Assembly (NCBI RefSeq): GCF_002934455.1
Contig: NZ_PTIR01000002.1
Location: 372,001-436,000 of the forward strand
DNA length: 64,000 bases
DNA from: Trinickia symbiotica
GTDB taxonomy: Bacteria; Pseudomonadota; Gammaproteobacteria; Burkholderiales; Burkholderiaceae
Direction of reading: 5' to 3'
The notes under the pieces were generated by a model. That model searched no databases. It was not told the origin of the DNA and worked only from the letters and a program-made list of their open reading frames with translations. Made by a program: the position numbers and the translations under genes. Below, piece by piece: positions 45,830 to 54,903 of this stretch. The first letter of the stretch is position 1; every line of letters starts with the position of its first letter.

Positions 45830-47239
45830 ATGAGCCAATCGTCGCCGTTCCGCCCTGCCCTCGAACACGCCCTCGATCACGCGCTGGCTCATCTCGACAA
45901 CCTCTCACGCCATTCCGTCGCAGCGAACGCCACGCTCGAATCGTTGCGTGCTCGCCTCGGGAAGCCGCTCGGCGAAGAGGGCGTGGCCGCGGATCGGGTC
46001 ATCGACGAGCTGGTTGCCGACACGGCGGGCGGCATCGTCGGCAGCGCGGGCGGTCGTTTCTTCGGCTGGGTGATAGGCGGAGCGCTGCCGGCGGCGCTCG
46101 GCGCCGATTGGCTCACGAGCGCCTGGGATCAAAACGCGGCGTCATACGCTTGCGCGCCTGCGGAAGCGGTCGTCGAGGAGGTGTGCGGTGCGTGGCTGAA
46201 GGATCTGCTGCGGCTCCCGCACGATGCGAGCTTTGCGTTGACGAGCGGTTGCCAGATGGCGCACCTGACCGCCCTCGCCGCCGCACGGCATGCGCTGCTG
46301 GAGCGGCGCGGCTGGCAAGTCGAGAGCGATGGTCTCTTCGGCGCGCCAAAAATTCGCGTGCTCAGCAGCGACCAGTTTCACGGCAGCGTGACGCAGGCGC
46401 TGCGCCTTCTCGGAATGGGGACGAGCGCCATCCAGCCGTTGCCGTCGAATGAGGCGGGTCAACTCGAAGCGGTCACGCTCGAAGCCGCGCTGCGAGAATC
46501 GCCCGATACGCCGACGGTCGTGCTGCTGCAGGCGGGCGATCTCAACATCGGTGCATTCGATGCGTATCTCCAACTGATTCCGCTCGCGCATCGATATGGC
46601 GCCTGGGTTCATATCGATGGAGCGTTCGGGCTCTGGGTCAATGCCAGCGCGCGGTACCGCCATCTGCTCGAAGGCGTCGAGCAGGCGGACTCATGGGCCA
46701 CCGACGGGCACAAATGGCTCAATGTTCCTTACGATAGCGGCTTCGCGTTCGTCGCGCATCCCGACGCTCATCGCAATGCAATGTCGCATCATGCGAGCTA
46801 TGTCTCGTACAACGAGCAGGTGCGGGAGCAAAAGGACTGGACGCCCGTCTGGTCCCGCCGAGGCCGCGGTTTCGCCGCCTACGCGGCGCTGCGGGAACTC
46901 GGCCGCAACGGCGTCGCCTCGCTCATCGAGCGGAACTGCGACGCGGCGCGAGCGTTGGCGTACGGAATCTCGGCGCTGCCGGGCGTGGTGGTCGTCCGAG
47001 AACCGCAGATCAATCAAGGGCTCGTTCGCTTCCTCGATCCGCGTCCGGGCGCGACCGAGCAGGATCACGACGCGCGGACCGATGCCGTCACGCAGTCCGT
47101 GCTCCAAACGGGCGAAGCGCTTTTCAGCAATACGACGTGGCGCGGGAAGCGGTATATGCGGATTTCGGTTTGCAACTGGCAAACGAATGACGATGACGTC
47201 GCTCGGGCGATCGCGGCGGTGGCGAGCGTTGTCCGATAA
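45830..47239 (+). CDS. PLP-dependent group II decarboxylase/aminotransferase-like protein
   Basis: 469 residues of the aromatic-amino-acid/glutamate decarboxylase superfamily. PLP lysine in ADSWATDGHKWLNVPYD (about residue 294), upstream LTSGCQMAHLTALAAARHAL and GAWVHIDGAFGLWVNAS carrying the PLP-contacting Asp. The C-terminal domain is complete. Bacterial members act on aromatic or acidic amino acids, or on other PLP substrates; the cox-type operon just upstream does not clearly relate. The 3' end runs against the broken toxin gene on the other strand. Confidence 0.82.
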   Translation: MSQSSPFRPALEHALDHALAHLDNLSRHSVAANATLESLRARLGKPLGEEGVAADRVIDELVADTAGGIVGSAGGRFFGWVIGGALPAALGADWLTSAWDQNAASYACAPAEAVVEEVCGAWLKDLLRLPHDASFALTSGCQMAHLTALAAARHALLERRGWQVESDGLFGAPKIRVLSSDQFHGSVTQALRLLGMGTSAIQPLPSNEAGQLEAVTLEAALRESPDTPTVVLLQAGDLNIGAFDAYLQLIPLAHRYGAWVHIDGAFGLWVNASARYRHLLEGVEQADSWATDGHKWLNVPYDSGFAFVAHPDAHRNAMSHHASYVSYNEQVREQKDWTPVWSRRGRGFAAYAALRELGRNGVASLIERNCDAARALAYGISALPGVVVVREPQINQGLVRFLDPRPGATEQDHDARTDAVTQSVLQTGEALFSNTTWRGKRYMRISVCNWQTNDDDVARAIAAVASVVR

Positions 47240-47700
47240 TCAACAACTGGATCGAGCAATCGCTGCTCTTAGGGAAGTCGTCCACCTCTACGGCGTCTGG
47301 AATGCCGTAGCGCAAGATCGTGACCTCACCGCATTCGTCCTCGACCACTTCGAGAGCCTGGTTGACGAGGTCGTCCAGCGTCGCCACTTCTTGTAGAGCG
47401 TAGCCAAATAGCTCGGTCTGGCGGTCAGGGCTCATCGTAAATGCCGAAGCCAGACAGATTAGCCCGGCATGAATCGCTTCCCGGGCGTAAAGCCCTCCCG
47501 GCGGACTTGCGTCCGGCCCGCGGAAATCGACTGCGTTATGCCGTGTAGTCGCCATCAATCGCAAAGCGGACCAACCGATGATCCTTCATCCCCGATAGAC
47601 CGCGATCACACCCGCATGTGGATTCCCAATGTCCTGCGGCCCGCGCCACTTTGACGAGGCCCGGCCACAAACATTCATCGATCAGAAAGCGGTACCTCAC
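47240..47700 (-). pseudogene. DUF5615 PIN-like toxin gene, frameshifted
   Basis: Starts at GTG 47700, overlapping the antitoxin stop as GTGA. It reads VRYRFLIDECLWPGLVKVAR and LVRFAIDGDYTA then TAA near 47540. In another frame the family sequence resumes as HNAVDFRGPDASPPGGLYAR, EAIHAGLICLASAF and LDDLVNQALEVVEDE. DUF5615 toxins read RFLIDECL...GDYTxVTxNxxDFRG...HAGLI without a break. The reading frame is lost in the middle of the PIN-like active site, so the toxin should be inactive. The C-terminal frame runs into the decarboxylase gene antisense. Confidence 0.78.
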
Positions 47701-48371
47701 TCGCCGCTCTTTGCTCGACGAACCACCTTTTTACTAATCAACCGCAGTTGAGCATTTGTTTCGTCGAGCCGCCGCGGGCGCCCAGGGCGAGGATGCGCCT
47801 TCATGTATATCTCCGCGTCGACCAATAACTGCTCGGTCAAAAACGGATAGGCGGCCCGCAGCTCTTCGAGCGGTATGCCGCTTTCACGCGCGGCAAGCAC
47901 GTTGGCGACGGGCACGCGCGTCCCTGCGAAGCAAGGAGCACCGCTCAATACGTCCGGGTCTTCCACGATGTGCAGCGAAGCATCAGAGACTTGCGACGCG
48001 CGTCGCGATGCCTCCTCGACGAAGCGAGCTAAGAACACGGTAAACGTTTCGCTCGCGACGCTCCAATCGAAGCCGGCTCGTAGCACCCACTCGCTTAGCG
48101 CAAGAAAATCATCGAAATCCGGCCGTACCGATAGCCTCTCGATCAGCGTTTGGATGACTTTCACTCGCGCAGCACGCGTCAAGTCTTCGCTCGCCCTGAA
48201 GTAGAAGAGGGCGATCGGCGCCGTAAGCGGCGCAAAGCGACGCCCCTCGCCACGAAAGAAGAGAACCGCCGGCAAAACGTTTTCGTCGACCAGCCGGTTC
48301 ACCTCTTTGTCCGTCAAGCCGGCTATGAAGGCGATCTCGGCAGCCGACACTCCGTTTTTAGCGCTCAGCAT
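47697..48371 (-). CDS. DUF433-domain antitoxin
   Basis: 224 residues. The N-terminal region AEIAFIAGLTDKEVNRLVDE is helix-turn-helix-like, and the C-terminal DUF433 domain (HIVEDPDVLSGAPCFAGTRV, then PLEELRAAYPFLTEQLLVDA) is the VapB/COG2442-type fold. The start at 48371 has GGAG 8 bases upstream. It is the antitoxin of a DUF433/DUF5615 pair whose toxin is frameshifted. The antitoxin frame is intact, as expected when the toxin is lost first. Probable autorepression at the palindrome in its promoter. Confidence 0.85.
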   Translation of the reverse strand: MLSAKNGVSAAEIAFIAGLTDKEVNRLVDENVLPAVLFFRGEGRRFAPLTAPIALFYFRASEDLTRAARVKVIQTLIERLSVRPDFDDFLALSEWVLRAGFDWSVASETFTVFLARFVEEASRRASQVSDASLHIVEDPDVLSGAPCFAGTRVPVANVLAARESGIPLEELRAAYPFLTEQLLVDAEIYMKAHPRPGRPRRLDETNAQLRLISKKVVRRAKSGE

Positions 48372-48408
48372 GGTGGTGCTCCAGGTTCTGGTCCGACGGG
48401 GCAAAATA

Positions 48409-48433
48409 TTTCCGACCTATCGGAAACATTATA
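48409..48433 (-). promoter_or_regulatory. DUF433 promoter with overlapping palindromic operator
   Basis: A perfect -10 hexamer TATAAT (minus strand, 48433-48428) lies next to a perfect inverted repeat TTTCCGA-CCTA-TCGGAAA (48409-48426) covering the likely start of transcription. A TTGTCA (-35-like) is 16 bases upstream. The arrangement is typical of an autorepressed toxin-antitoxin promoter. Confidence 0.65.
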
Positions 48434-48570
48434 ACCGATCCGCGAATCTTGACAACGGTAGGCCCAGCCCTAAGCGACCCAGCCGCCACAGCTTCGTGGT
48501 TGGTTGCGGCACCCGGCACGGATGTCTATCCTCTTTGTGCCGGAGTCATATCTCGATGCAGGGAGGTCGA

Positions 48571-48972
48571 ATGGGCACCATATCCGCGACCGCGTTCAGA
48601 TTGCCGCCGTCCGTCAGCTCTCTACTATTTGGCTTGTTCGCCATGTCGGGCATCGCCGCCACGGCGGCCGGCTCCGATGCCCCGGCTGCGCAAAGCATCG
48701 AGGTCTTGTCCGGCACCTATGGCTCGAATTGTGGCCTGCCCCGCGGCAACGTAAGCCGTGATCTCACGCGCCGATGCGACGGGAGCGAAACTTGTTCATA
48801 CGAATTGGGGGATCGGTTCGCGAGCGAGCCTATGAAACAGTGTCGCCCTGATTTCCTGGCCGAATGGCGCTGCGGAAATGTCGAGCTTCATACCGCCGCG
48901 TTGGCTCCTGGAGCAAAGCCTGGCGACACCCTCGTGCTGAGCTGCGCGCGGGTAACAGGCGCTGGCAAGTGA
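48571..48972 (+). CDS. Secreted small protein with SUEL-lectin-like cysteine pattern
   Basis: 133 residues. A signal peptide ends ATAAGSDA; the body begins IEVLSGTYGSNCGLPRGNVS, continues RRCDGSETCSYEL and ends FLAEWRCGNVELH. The spacing of YG..C...N...C.G...C....C...F...Y/W.C resembles galactose/rhamnose-binding (SUEL) lectin domains. GGGAGG precedes the ATG at 48571. Probably periplasmic or extracellular. The L-rhamnose transport genes start 100 bases downstream on the other strand, which may be chance. Confidence 0.6.
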   Translation: MGTISATAFRLPPSVSSLLFGLFAMSGIAATAAGSDAPAAQSIEVLSGTYGSNCGLPRGNVSRDLTRRCDGSETCSYELGDRFASEPMKQCRPDFLAEWRCGNVELHTAALAPGAKPGDTLVLSCARVTGAGK

Positions 48973-49080
48973 CGACCATTGGCGCGGTCGAGGGAGGGCC
49001 GTCCCGTATCGATCAAGACCGGCTAACGCCCGGTGTCGTCATCGCAATCGGATGGCAATGCGCCGGGCGTTGCGAGAGAC

Positions 49081-50088
49081 TTAGAAATTGAAGTTGTCGA
49101 TATTCGACGCGTCGAACGTCGTCGGCGGCCCCAGGATGATTTCGCCGTCCTTGCCGATGGTCCGCTTGCCGAGCTTGCCCGCATCGAACGATTCGCCTTC
49201 CTTGCCCGTGATCGCGCCCGAAGCGAGATTTGCCGCGGCATAAGCGGCGAGGTAGCCGAGCTGGCCCGGATCCCAGAGCTGGAACGCCTTGACGGTGCCA
49301 TCCTTCACGAACGCGCGCATTTGATTCGGCGTACCGAGCCCCGTCACCGCCACCTTGCCTTTGTAGGGCGACGAAGCGATATAGCGTGCGGCGGCGGCAA
49401 TGCCCACCGAGGTCGGCGCGACGATCGCCTTCAGATTCGGATACGCTTGCAGCAAGCCCTGGGTCTCGACGAAGGACTTCTGATCGTCGTCGTTGCCGTA
49501 GGCGATCTTCACGAGCTTCATCTTCGAGTACTCGGGCTTCTTGAGCTCCTCCTGCATCCACTTGATCCAGGTGTTCTGATTCGTCGCATTCGGCGTTGCG
49601 GACAGAATCGCGAATTCACCCTCGCCGCCCATCAGTTTCGAAACGAGCTGAATCTGCCCGCGGCCGATGCTCTCGGCATTAGCCTGATTGACGAACAGTT
49701 GTCGACCCGCCGGCGCCGTATCGGAATCGAACGTCACCACCTTGATGCCCTGCGCCATCGCTCTCTTCAGGTACGGAACGAGAGCGTTCGCATCGTTGGC
49801 GGCAATGACGATCGCATTCTGTCGTTGCGTGGTGAGTGTGTTGATGTACGAAACTTGCGACGACGCACCCGCATCCGAAGGGCCAACGACCTTGCCGTCG
49901 CCCTTGAACTCCTTGATAGCCTCCATTCCTCCATTGTCGGCGATGACTTCATAGGGATTGTTGATCTGCTTCGGAACGAAAGCGATCTTGAGCCCTTCCT
50001 TGATGCTGGCCGCGGATGCCGTTGTGCCGATCGCAAAAAGCATCGCACAAAGCACCGCGGATGCGGCACGGCCTGACAGCTTCAACAT
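49081..50088 (-). CDS. rhaS: Rhamnose ABC transporter, periplasmic binding protein
   Basis: 335 residues, with a signal peptide ending TTASA. A CUT2-class periplasmic binding protein: LKIAFVPKQINNPYEVIADN at the N-terminus, VVTFDSDTAPAGRQLFVNQA and VTGLGTPNQMRAFVKDGTVK. The sequence fits RhaS of the Rhizobium-type L-rhamnose importer. Last gene of lactonase-rhaT-rhaP-rhaQ-rhaS, separated from rhaQ by 117 bases that contain a palindrome, so it may also be transcribed separately. Confidence 0.9.
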   Translation of the reverse strand: MLKLSGRAASAVLCAMLFAIGTTASAASIKEGLKIAFVPKQINNPYEVIADNGGMEAIKEFKGDGKVVGPSDAGASSQVSYINTLTTQRQNAIVIAANDANALVPYLKRAMAQGIKVVTFDSDTAPAGRQLFVNQANAESIGRGQIQLVSKLMGGEGEFAILSATPNATNQNTWIKWMQEELKKPEYSKMKLVKIAYGNDDDQKSFVETQGLLQAYPNLKAIVAPTSVGIAAAARYIASSPYKGKVAVTGLGTPNQMRAFVKDGTVKAFQLWDPGQLGYLAAYAAANLASGAITGKEGESFDAGKLGKRTIGKDGEIILGPPTTFDASNIDNFNF

Positions 50089-50110
50089 GAATCGTCTCCT
50101 CTTCGAATAA

Positions 50111-50126
50111 TCGGACGCGCGTCCGA
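50111..50126. promoter_or_regulatory. 16-bp perfect palindrome upstream of rhaS
   Basis: TCGGACGCGCGTCCGA, 22 bases before the rhaS start, in the only long gap of the transport operon. No T-tract follows, so it is more likely an operator or an mRNA stabiliser that raises rhaS expression than a terminator. Confidence 0.5.
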
Positions 50127-50205
50127 GTCATTGCCACACAATCGAACTGCACGATGATGAAGACCCGCTTTCATCGAATGCCCGTCGCCGGCGATGCTTC
50201 ACGCA

Positions 50206-51207
50206 TCACTCCGCAACGAGCCGCTTGTCCCGCCCCGCGCGCCACCGGGCGGCCAGATTCGGAATCAGCACCGAGGCGAGCAGCAATGCACCGGTGACGA
50301 TCGTGAGTGTTTCGCTCGATACGTCGACGAGCGTCAAACCATTCTTCAGCACGCCGACGATCAGCAGCGACAGCATCACGCCGTACATCGAACCCCGTCC
50401 GCCGAAGATGCTGACGCCGCCGAACAGCACCGCCGCGATGACGGACAGCTCGAAGCCTTCGCCGTTATCGCCGCGCGCGCTCGTAAAGCGCAGCGTGTAA
50501 AGGATGCCGGCGAGCGCGCTCATCGCTCCCGACAGCACGAAGAGGCGCAGCTTGATCTTGCCGACTTCGATTCCCGAAAAAGCGGCTGCCGATGCATTCG
50601 CTCCGATCGCATAGAGACTCCGCCCGAACGCCGTTGCCTGAAGCAGCACCGTGAAGGCCACGGCCGCCACGATGACGATCGTGAACGGCAAAGGAATGAA
50701 CGTGGAGCCGAGCGTATTCATGCCGAAGAGCGTATATCCGGGCGGAAAATCGGCGACAGCCTGATCGCCAAGCAGCACGTATGCAACGCCGCGAAAAAGC
50801 GCGAGCGTGCCGATCGTCACGGCAAGGGACGGCAGTCCGAGCTTCACGACGATAAGCCCATTGAGAAGTCCGGCCAACGCACCGGCCAGGAGCACGAGCA
50901 GCATGACGACAGGCATGGGCAGTCCCGCATGCCAGAGCACGCCCATCAAGGCGCTAGAGGCACCGAGGACGGACGCCACGGAAAGATCGATCTCGGCCGC
51001 GACGATGATGAGCGTCATCGGCAATGCCATCAGCGCGATTTCGGTGAGCTCGGCAAGCGCGTTGGCGAGATTGGCCGAACTCATAAAAACCGGCGACAGC
51101 ACGCGTCCAAGAATGAGCGATGCGAGCAGGATGACGACGAGCAGCGCCTCCCACTGCAACGGGATGCCGGACGTGCGCGTGCGCGCCGCCGAATCGGGCT
51201 TAGCCAT
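50206..51207 (-). CDS. rhaQ: Rhamnose ABC transporter permease
   Basis: 333 residues, about 8-10 membrane helices, BPD_transp_2 family (as RbsC): GLLNGLIVVKLGLPSLAVTI-like core and ANASAAAFSGIEVGKIKL coupling region. Together with RhaP it forms the membrane channel of the CUT2 importer. Its start overlaps the rhaP end by 8 bases. Confidence 0.9.
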   Translation of the reverse strand: MAKPDSAARTRTSGIPLQWEALLVVILLASLILGRVLSPVFMSSANLANALAELTEIALMALPMTLIIVAAEIDLSVASVLGASSALMGVLWHAGLPMPVVMLLVLLAGALAGLLNGLIVVKLGLPSLAVTIGTLALFRGVAYVLLGDQAVADFPPGYTLFGMNTLGSTFIPLPFTIVIVAAVAFTVLLQATAFGRSLYAIGANASAAAFSGIEVGKIKLRLFVLSGAMSALAGILYTLRFTSARGDNGEGFELSVIAAVLFGGVSIFGGRGSMYGVMLSLLIVGVLKNGLTLVDVSSETLTIVTGALLLASVLIPNLAARWRAGRDKRLVAE

Positions 51208-52264
51208 GTTCGCGTTTCCTCATCATGCGCTTGGCCACCGAGCGGGCAAGCAACGTATCGGTTGCGATCGCCGCGACAATGAGCGCGCCTTCGATCGCCT
51301 GTTCCCAGAACGGTGAGACATGCAGCACCACGAGCGCAATGCTGATCACGCCGAGCACGAGCGCGCCCAGCGTGGCGCCGAGAATCGTGCCGACGCCGCC
51401 CGTGATCGCCACGCTGCCGACGACGGCCGCCGCGACGACTTGGAGCTCGATGCCCTTGGCCGTTCCGGCCTCGACGGTGCCGAAACGTGCAAGCCAGAGC
51501 GCGCCGGCAAGACCGGCTATCGCGCCGGAAATCAGAAAGCCCGCCATCACGCGCCGCTCGACATTGATCCCCGCGAGCCGGGCCGCTTCGAGGTTCGATC
51601 CAATCGCGTAGTGCTCGCGGCCGGGGCGAAACTGTTTCAGATAAACCGAGAGCGCAACGAGCAGCGCGGCGGCAATGAGGACGAGCGACGGCACGCCGAA
51701 CACCGAGCCTGTCGCAAGGCGGGAAAACGCTTCGGGCAGGCTTGTCGCGTTGATCTGGCCGCCGTGCACCCACGCATAGTCCGCCCCGCGGAATATATAG
51801 AGCGTGGACAACGTCGCGACGAGCGATGGCACGCGGCCGACTGCGACGAGCAACCCGTTGATCGCGCCGGCAACGAGCCCGATCGCGATGCCCGAAGCCA
51901 ACGCCACGACGACGGGCATGTGAGGAAACGTCACATAAAGACTGCCGACCGCATAAGCGCTGATGCCGACCGTCGACCCGATCGAAAGATCGATATGGCG
52001 CATCAGGATGACGATCGTCATTCCGGCCGTCAGCAGGCTGATGATCGAGACGTTGAGCAGCACGTCCCGCAAGTTCTGCAGATTGAGAAACTGCGGCTCG
52101 GCGAGGGCCGTTGCGCCGATCAGCAACAGCAAGACGACAAAGAGTGTGCTTTCCCTGCTCTGCAAAAGCTTCTCGACGAAGCGCCGGCTGCCGTCGCGAC
52201 GGCCGGCCGCGTCGGCCTTCTGATGCCGCAAAGTCTCGGCGTGAGTGGTCGAATGGCGCATCAT
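51200..52264 (-). CDS. rhaP: Rhamnose ABC transporter permease
   Basis: 354 residues with the same fold as Rha[21 protein letters not shown] is the typical RbsC-family segment and [17 protein letters not shown] the EAA-like coupling motif. The N-terminal ~35 residues are soluble and charged. Its start overlaps the rhaT stop by 4 bases. Confidence 0.9.
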   Translation of the reverse strand: MMRHSTTHAETLRHQKADAAGRRDGSRRFVEKLLQSRESTLFVVLLLLIGATALAEPQFLNLQNLRDVLLNVSIISLLTAGMTIVILMRHIDLSIGSTVGISAYAVGSLYVTFPHMPVVVALASGIAIGLVAGAINGLLVAVGRVPSLVATLSTLYIFRGADYAWVHGGQINATSLPEAFSRLATGSVFGVPSLVLIAAALLVALSVYLKQFRPGREHYAIGSNLEAARLAGINVERRVMAGFLISGAIAGLAGALWLARFGTVEAGTAKGIELQVVAAAVVGSVAITGGVGTILGATLGALVLGVISIALVVLHVSPFWEQAIEGALIVAAIATDTLLARSVAKRMMRKREHG

Positions 52265-53811
52265 GCCGCGTGCCCAAGATGAATGTTCGATTGCCCGACC
52301 GCCGCCGCCATGATTCGCTCCTCCGTCGCCTCGGCGCGCGAAAGCTCGGCGCTGATTTTTCCCTCGTGCATGACGAGAACGCGATCGGCCATGCCGATCA
52401 CTTCGGGCAATTCGCTCGAGATCATCAGTACGGCGAGGCCCTCGCGCACGAGGCCCGCGAGCGTGCCGTACACTTCCGCCTTCGCGCCGACGTCGATGCC
52501 GCGCGTCGGCTCATCGATGATCAATACCTTCGGGCCCGTGGCCAGCCACTTGCCGAGCACGACTTTTTGCTGATTGCCGCCCGACAATGTGCCGACGGGC
52601 GCGAGCAAATCGCTCGCCTTCAGTTGCAATTGCTTGCCCCATCGACTCGCGAGGGCGACTTCGCGCGCGGTCGATAGGAGTCCGAAGCGAGTCAGCCGGC
52701 CGAGGACCGTCATCGACGCATTGCGTGCGATGCTGAGCTCGAGCGCCAGGCCCTGTTGCCGGCGATCTTCGGGGACGAGCGCAAGGCCGGCCCGGATCGA
52801 TGCCGCCGGTTGCCCCATCGCGAGCCGCTTGCCCGCGACATGCACGTGTCCGCTGTCGCTGGGATCGATGCCGAAGATCGCGCGCGCCACCTCGCTGCGT
52901 CCCGCGCCGACGAGCCCCGCGAGCGCAGCGATCTCGCCCGCGCGAACATCGAACGAAATGTCATGAAAAACGCCGGTACGCGTGAGCCCGCGCACGGAGA
53001 GCAATACTTCGCCGGGCTGCACGTCCGCTTTAGGATAGAACGTCTCCAAATCGCGGCCGACCATCTTCGCGACGATCGTTGCCGTGTTTAGCTCGCTCAC
53101 GGGTGCGTCGGAAACCTTTGCACCGTCCCGCATGATCGTGACGTGCTGCGCGAGCGCAAACACCTCCTCCAGGCGATGCGTGATGAAGAGAATCGCGACG
53201 CCGCGCTCGCGCAGCTTGCGCACGATCGCGAAGAGCCGTTCGACCTCGGGCAGCGAGAGCGCCGCTGTCGGCTCGTCCATGATCAGCACGTTCGCGTTGA
53301 GCGAAAGCGCCTTTGCGATTTCGATCACCTGCTGATCGGCGATCGAGAGGCCCCGCACCGGCTGCTCGGCTCGCAGCTCGACGCCGAGCGAAACGAGCAA
53401 CGCATCGACTTCGCGGCACATCGTGCCGTATTCGATGCGCCCAAGGCGATCGACAGGCTGACGACCCATATAGATGTTTTCGGCGATAGAGAGATCGAAG
53501 AACAGCGTCGGCTCTTGATAGATCACCGCGATTCCCGCATCGCGCGCCTGGGCCGGCGAGGACAATTGCCGCTCGATGCCGTCGATGCGCAGCGTTCCAC
53601 TATCGGGCTGGTGAACACCCGCCAGGATTTTGACGAGCGTCGATTTGCCGGCACCGTTCTCGCCCAGCAGCGCATGGACCTCGCCCGGCCAAAGCGTCAG
53701 GTTGCCCTCCGCGAGCGCAAGCACACGGCCGAACGATTTGCGCGCGTGGCGCAACTCGAGGCGCGGCACACGTGCGCTCTCCGTATTCGTCTCCAAGCTC
53801 GTCTCCTTCAT
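52261..53811 (-). CDS. rhaT: Rhamnose ABC transporter, duplicated ATPase
   Basis: 516 residues with two ABC domains, as in all CUT2 importers. Domain 1 has Walker [10 protein letters not shown] and Walker [12 protein letters not shown]. In domain 2 the Walker A position is degenerate (GLVGAGRSE), with signature [14 protein letters not shown] and [12 protein letters not shown]. The start at 53811 (MKETSLETN) is chosen 35 bases after the lactonase stop; the frame extends upstream across the lactonase gene as a shadow. The name follows Rhizobium rhaT, not the E. coli proton symporter. Confidence 0.92.
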   Translation of the reverse strand: MKETSLETNTESARVPRLELRHARKSFGRVLALAEGNLTLWPGEVHALLGENGAGKSTLVKILAGVHQPDSGTLRIDGIERQLSSPAQARDAGIAVIYQEPTLFFDLSIAENIYMGRQPVDRLGRIEYGTMCREVDALLVSLGVELRAEQPVRGLSIADQQVIEIAKALSLNANVLIMDEPTAALSLPEVERLFAIVRKLRERGVAILFITHRLEEVFALAQHVTIMRDGAKVSDAPVSELNTATIVAKMVGRDLETFYPKADVQPGEVLLSVRGLTRTGVFHDISFDVRAGEIAALAGLVGAGRSEVARAIFGIDPSDSGHVHVAGKRLAMGQPAASIRAGLALVPEDRRQQGLALELSIARNASMTVLGRLTRFGLLSTAREVALASRWGKQLQLKASDLLAPVGTLSGGNQQKVVLGKWLATGPKVLIIDEPTRGIDVGAKAEVYGTLAGLVREGLAVLMISSELPEVIGMADRVLVMHEGKISAELSRAEATEERIMAAAVGQSNIHLGHAA

Positions 53812-53846
53812 CGTCGGCGAACGGCGCGAACCGCCGCGCCCGCCGA

Positions 53847-54755
53847 TCAGATTCTGTAAATACGTTCCGCGTTCGTGCGAAAAAGCGCCGCCTTCTCGTC
53901 GTCGCTGGCTCCGCTCACGATCTCCGCATACGCATGCCAAAGATCGGAATAGGACGCGAAGAGCCTGTCGACCGGAAAGTTCGACGCGAACATCGCGCGC
54001 TCGACGCCGAACGTATCGATCGTCTGCAATACGTATGGCCTGAAGCTCTCGATCGTCCACCTGTGATCGAACATGGCAAGCCCGCTGATCTTGACCGTGA
54101 CGTTCGGCAAGGCGGCGAGCGCACGGAGCCCGTCGCGCCACTCGCGATAACCGGCGACGCTATGTCGATCGACGAACATGCCCGCGTGATTGACGATGAT
54201 TTGAATGCCCGGATGCGCGCGGGCGACCGCCGCCGCCTCTTCCATCTGCGACGGATAGAGCTGCATGTCGAACGACAGCGCGAATCGCTCGAGCAGCGCG
54301 AAGTTCGCGCGCCAAGTTTCATCGCGCAGATAGTGACGCTGGACGTAGTTGTAGAGCGGATTCGGATGGACGTTCAGAATCTGCCGGATCCCTCGCATGT
54401 TGGCGAAAACGGCATGCGCCGCGAGCGTATCCGCCGCGTCGGGAGCCGATAGGTCGGCCGCCGCCACGATGGCCTCGGGAAGACGGTGCTTTGCGTTGCC
54501 TCGCTGCTGACCGGCATCCGCCAGCGACTGCAGCCAACGCGTCTCTTCCACTGGATCGGCCGGATCGTGATTCGCTTCGACGTGCACCACCTTCAACACG
54601 TCGATGTCGCCCGAATCGGCGAGGAAGTCTGAAGGCAGATAGTTATGCTTGAGACGGCGTGCGTCCCCCACGAACGACGTGCCAGGATCGTCGAGCCACG
54701 GGTAACGGTGGCTATCGAGATCCCAGAAGTGGACATGCGGATCGACGACTTGCAT
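53847..54755 (-). CDS. Amidohydrolase-type lactonase, probable L-rhamnono-lactonase
   Basis: 302 residues, amidohydrolase-2 TIM barrel: metal motif [10 protein letters not shown] at the N-terminus, IIVNHAGMF and the late [10 protein letters not shown] carrying the catalytic Asp. Related proteins hydrolyse L-rhamnono- and L-fucono-lactones to the free acid (LRA2 step). It is the first gene of the transport operon, divergent from the LysR gene, and fits between the L-rhamnose dehydrogenase and L-rhamnonate dehydratase encoded in the sister operon. Confidence 0.8.
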   Translation of the reverse strand: MQVVDPHVHFWDLDSHRYPWLDDPGTSFVGDARRLKHNYLPSDFLADSGDIDVLKVVHVEANHDPADPVEETRWLQSLADAGQQRGNAKHRLPEAIVAAADLSAPDAADTLAAHAVFANMRGIRQILNVHPNPLYNYVQRHYLRDETWRANFALLERFALSFDMQLYPSQMEEAAAVARAHPGIQIIVNHAGMFVDRHSVAGYREWRDGLRALAALPNVTVKISGLAMFDHRWTIESFRPYVLQTIDTFGVERAMFASNFPVDRLFASYSDLWHAYAEIVSGASDDEKAALFRTNAERIYRI

Positions 54756-54809
54756 GACGCGTTGCTCCTATGTCTCCGTCTTTATCGTTTTCCCGCTTCT
54801 GGGCGGGAC

Positions 54810-54844
54810 TTTGCTGCGACTATAATCCGTGCATCGATAGCAAA
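54810..54844. promoter_or_regulatory. Divergent rhamnose regulatory region: inverted repeat and -10 element
   Basis: An inverted repeat TTTGCT-N23-AGCAAA brackets a TATAAT (54821-54826) and a shorter repeat CTAT-N13-ATAG (54820-54840), between the lactonase and LysR starts. Spacing does not give a standard T-N11-A box. Candidate site for autoregulation and operon control by the LysR protein. Confidence 0.4.
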
Positions 54845-54903
54845 CCAATCCGTAGTTGGGATCGGGCGATCGACAAACCGAATCGCAGGAGCCCACGAGA
54901 ACC

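Noticed and set aside
49081-54755. Ribose transporter (rbs) assignment for the CUT2 importer
   Set aside because: The lactonase, rhamnose dehydrogenase and rhamnonate dehydratase neighbours and the binding-protein sequence fit rhamnose much better.
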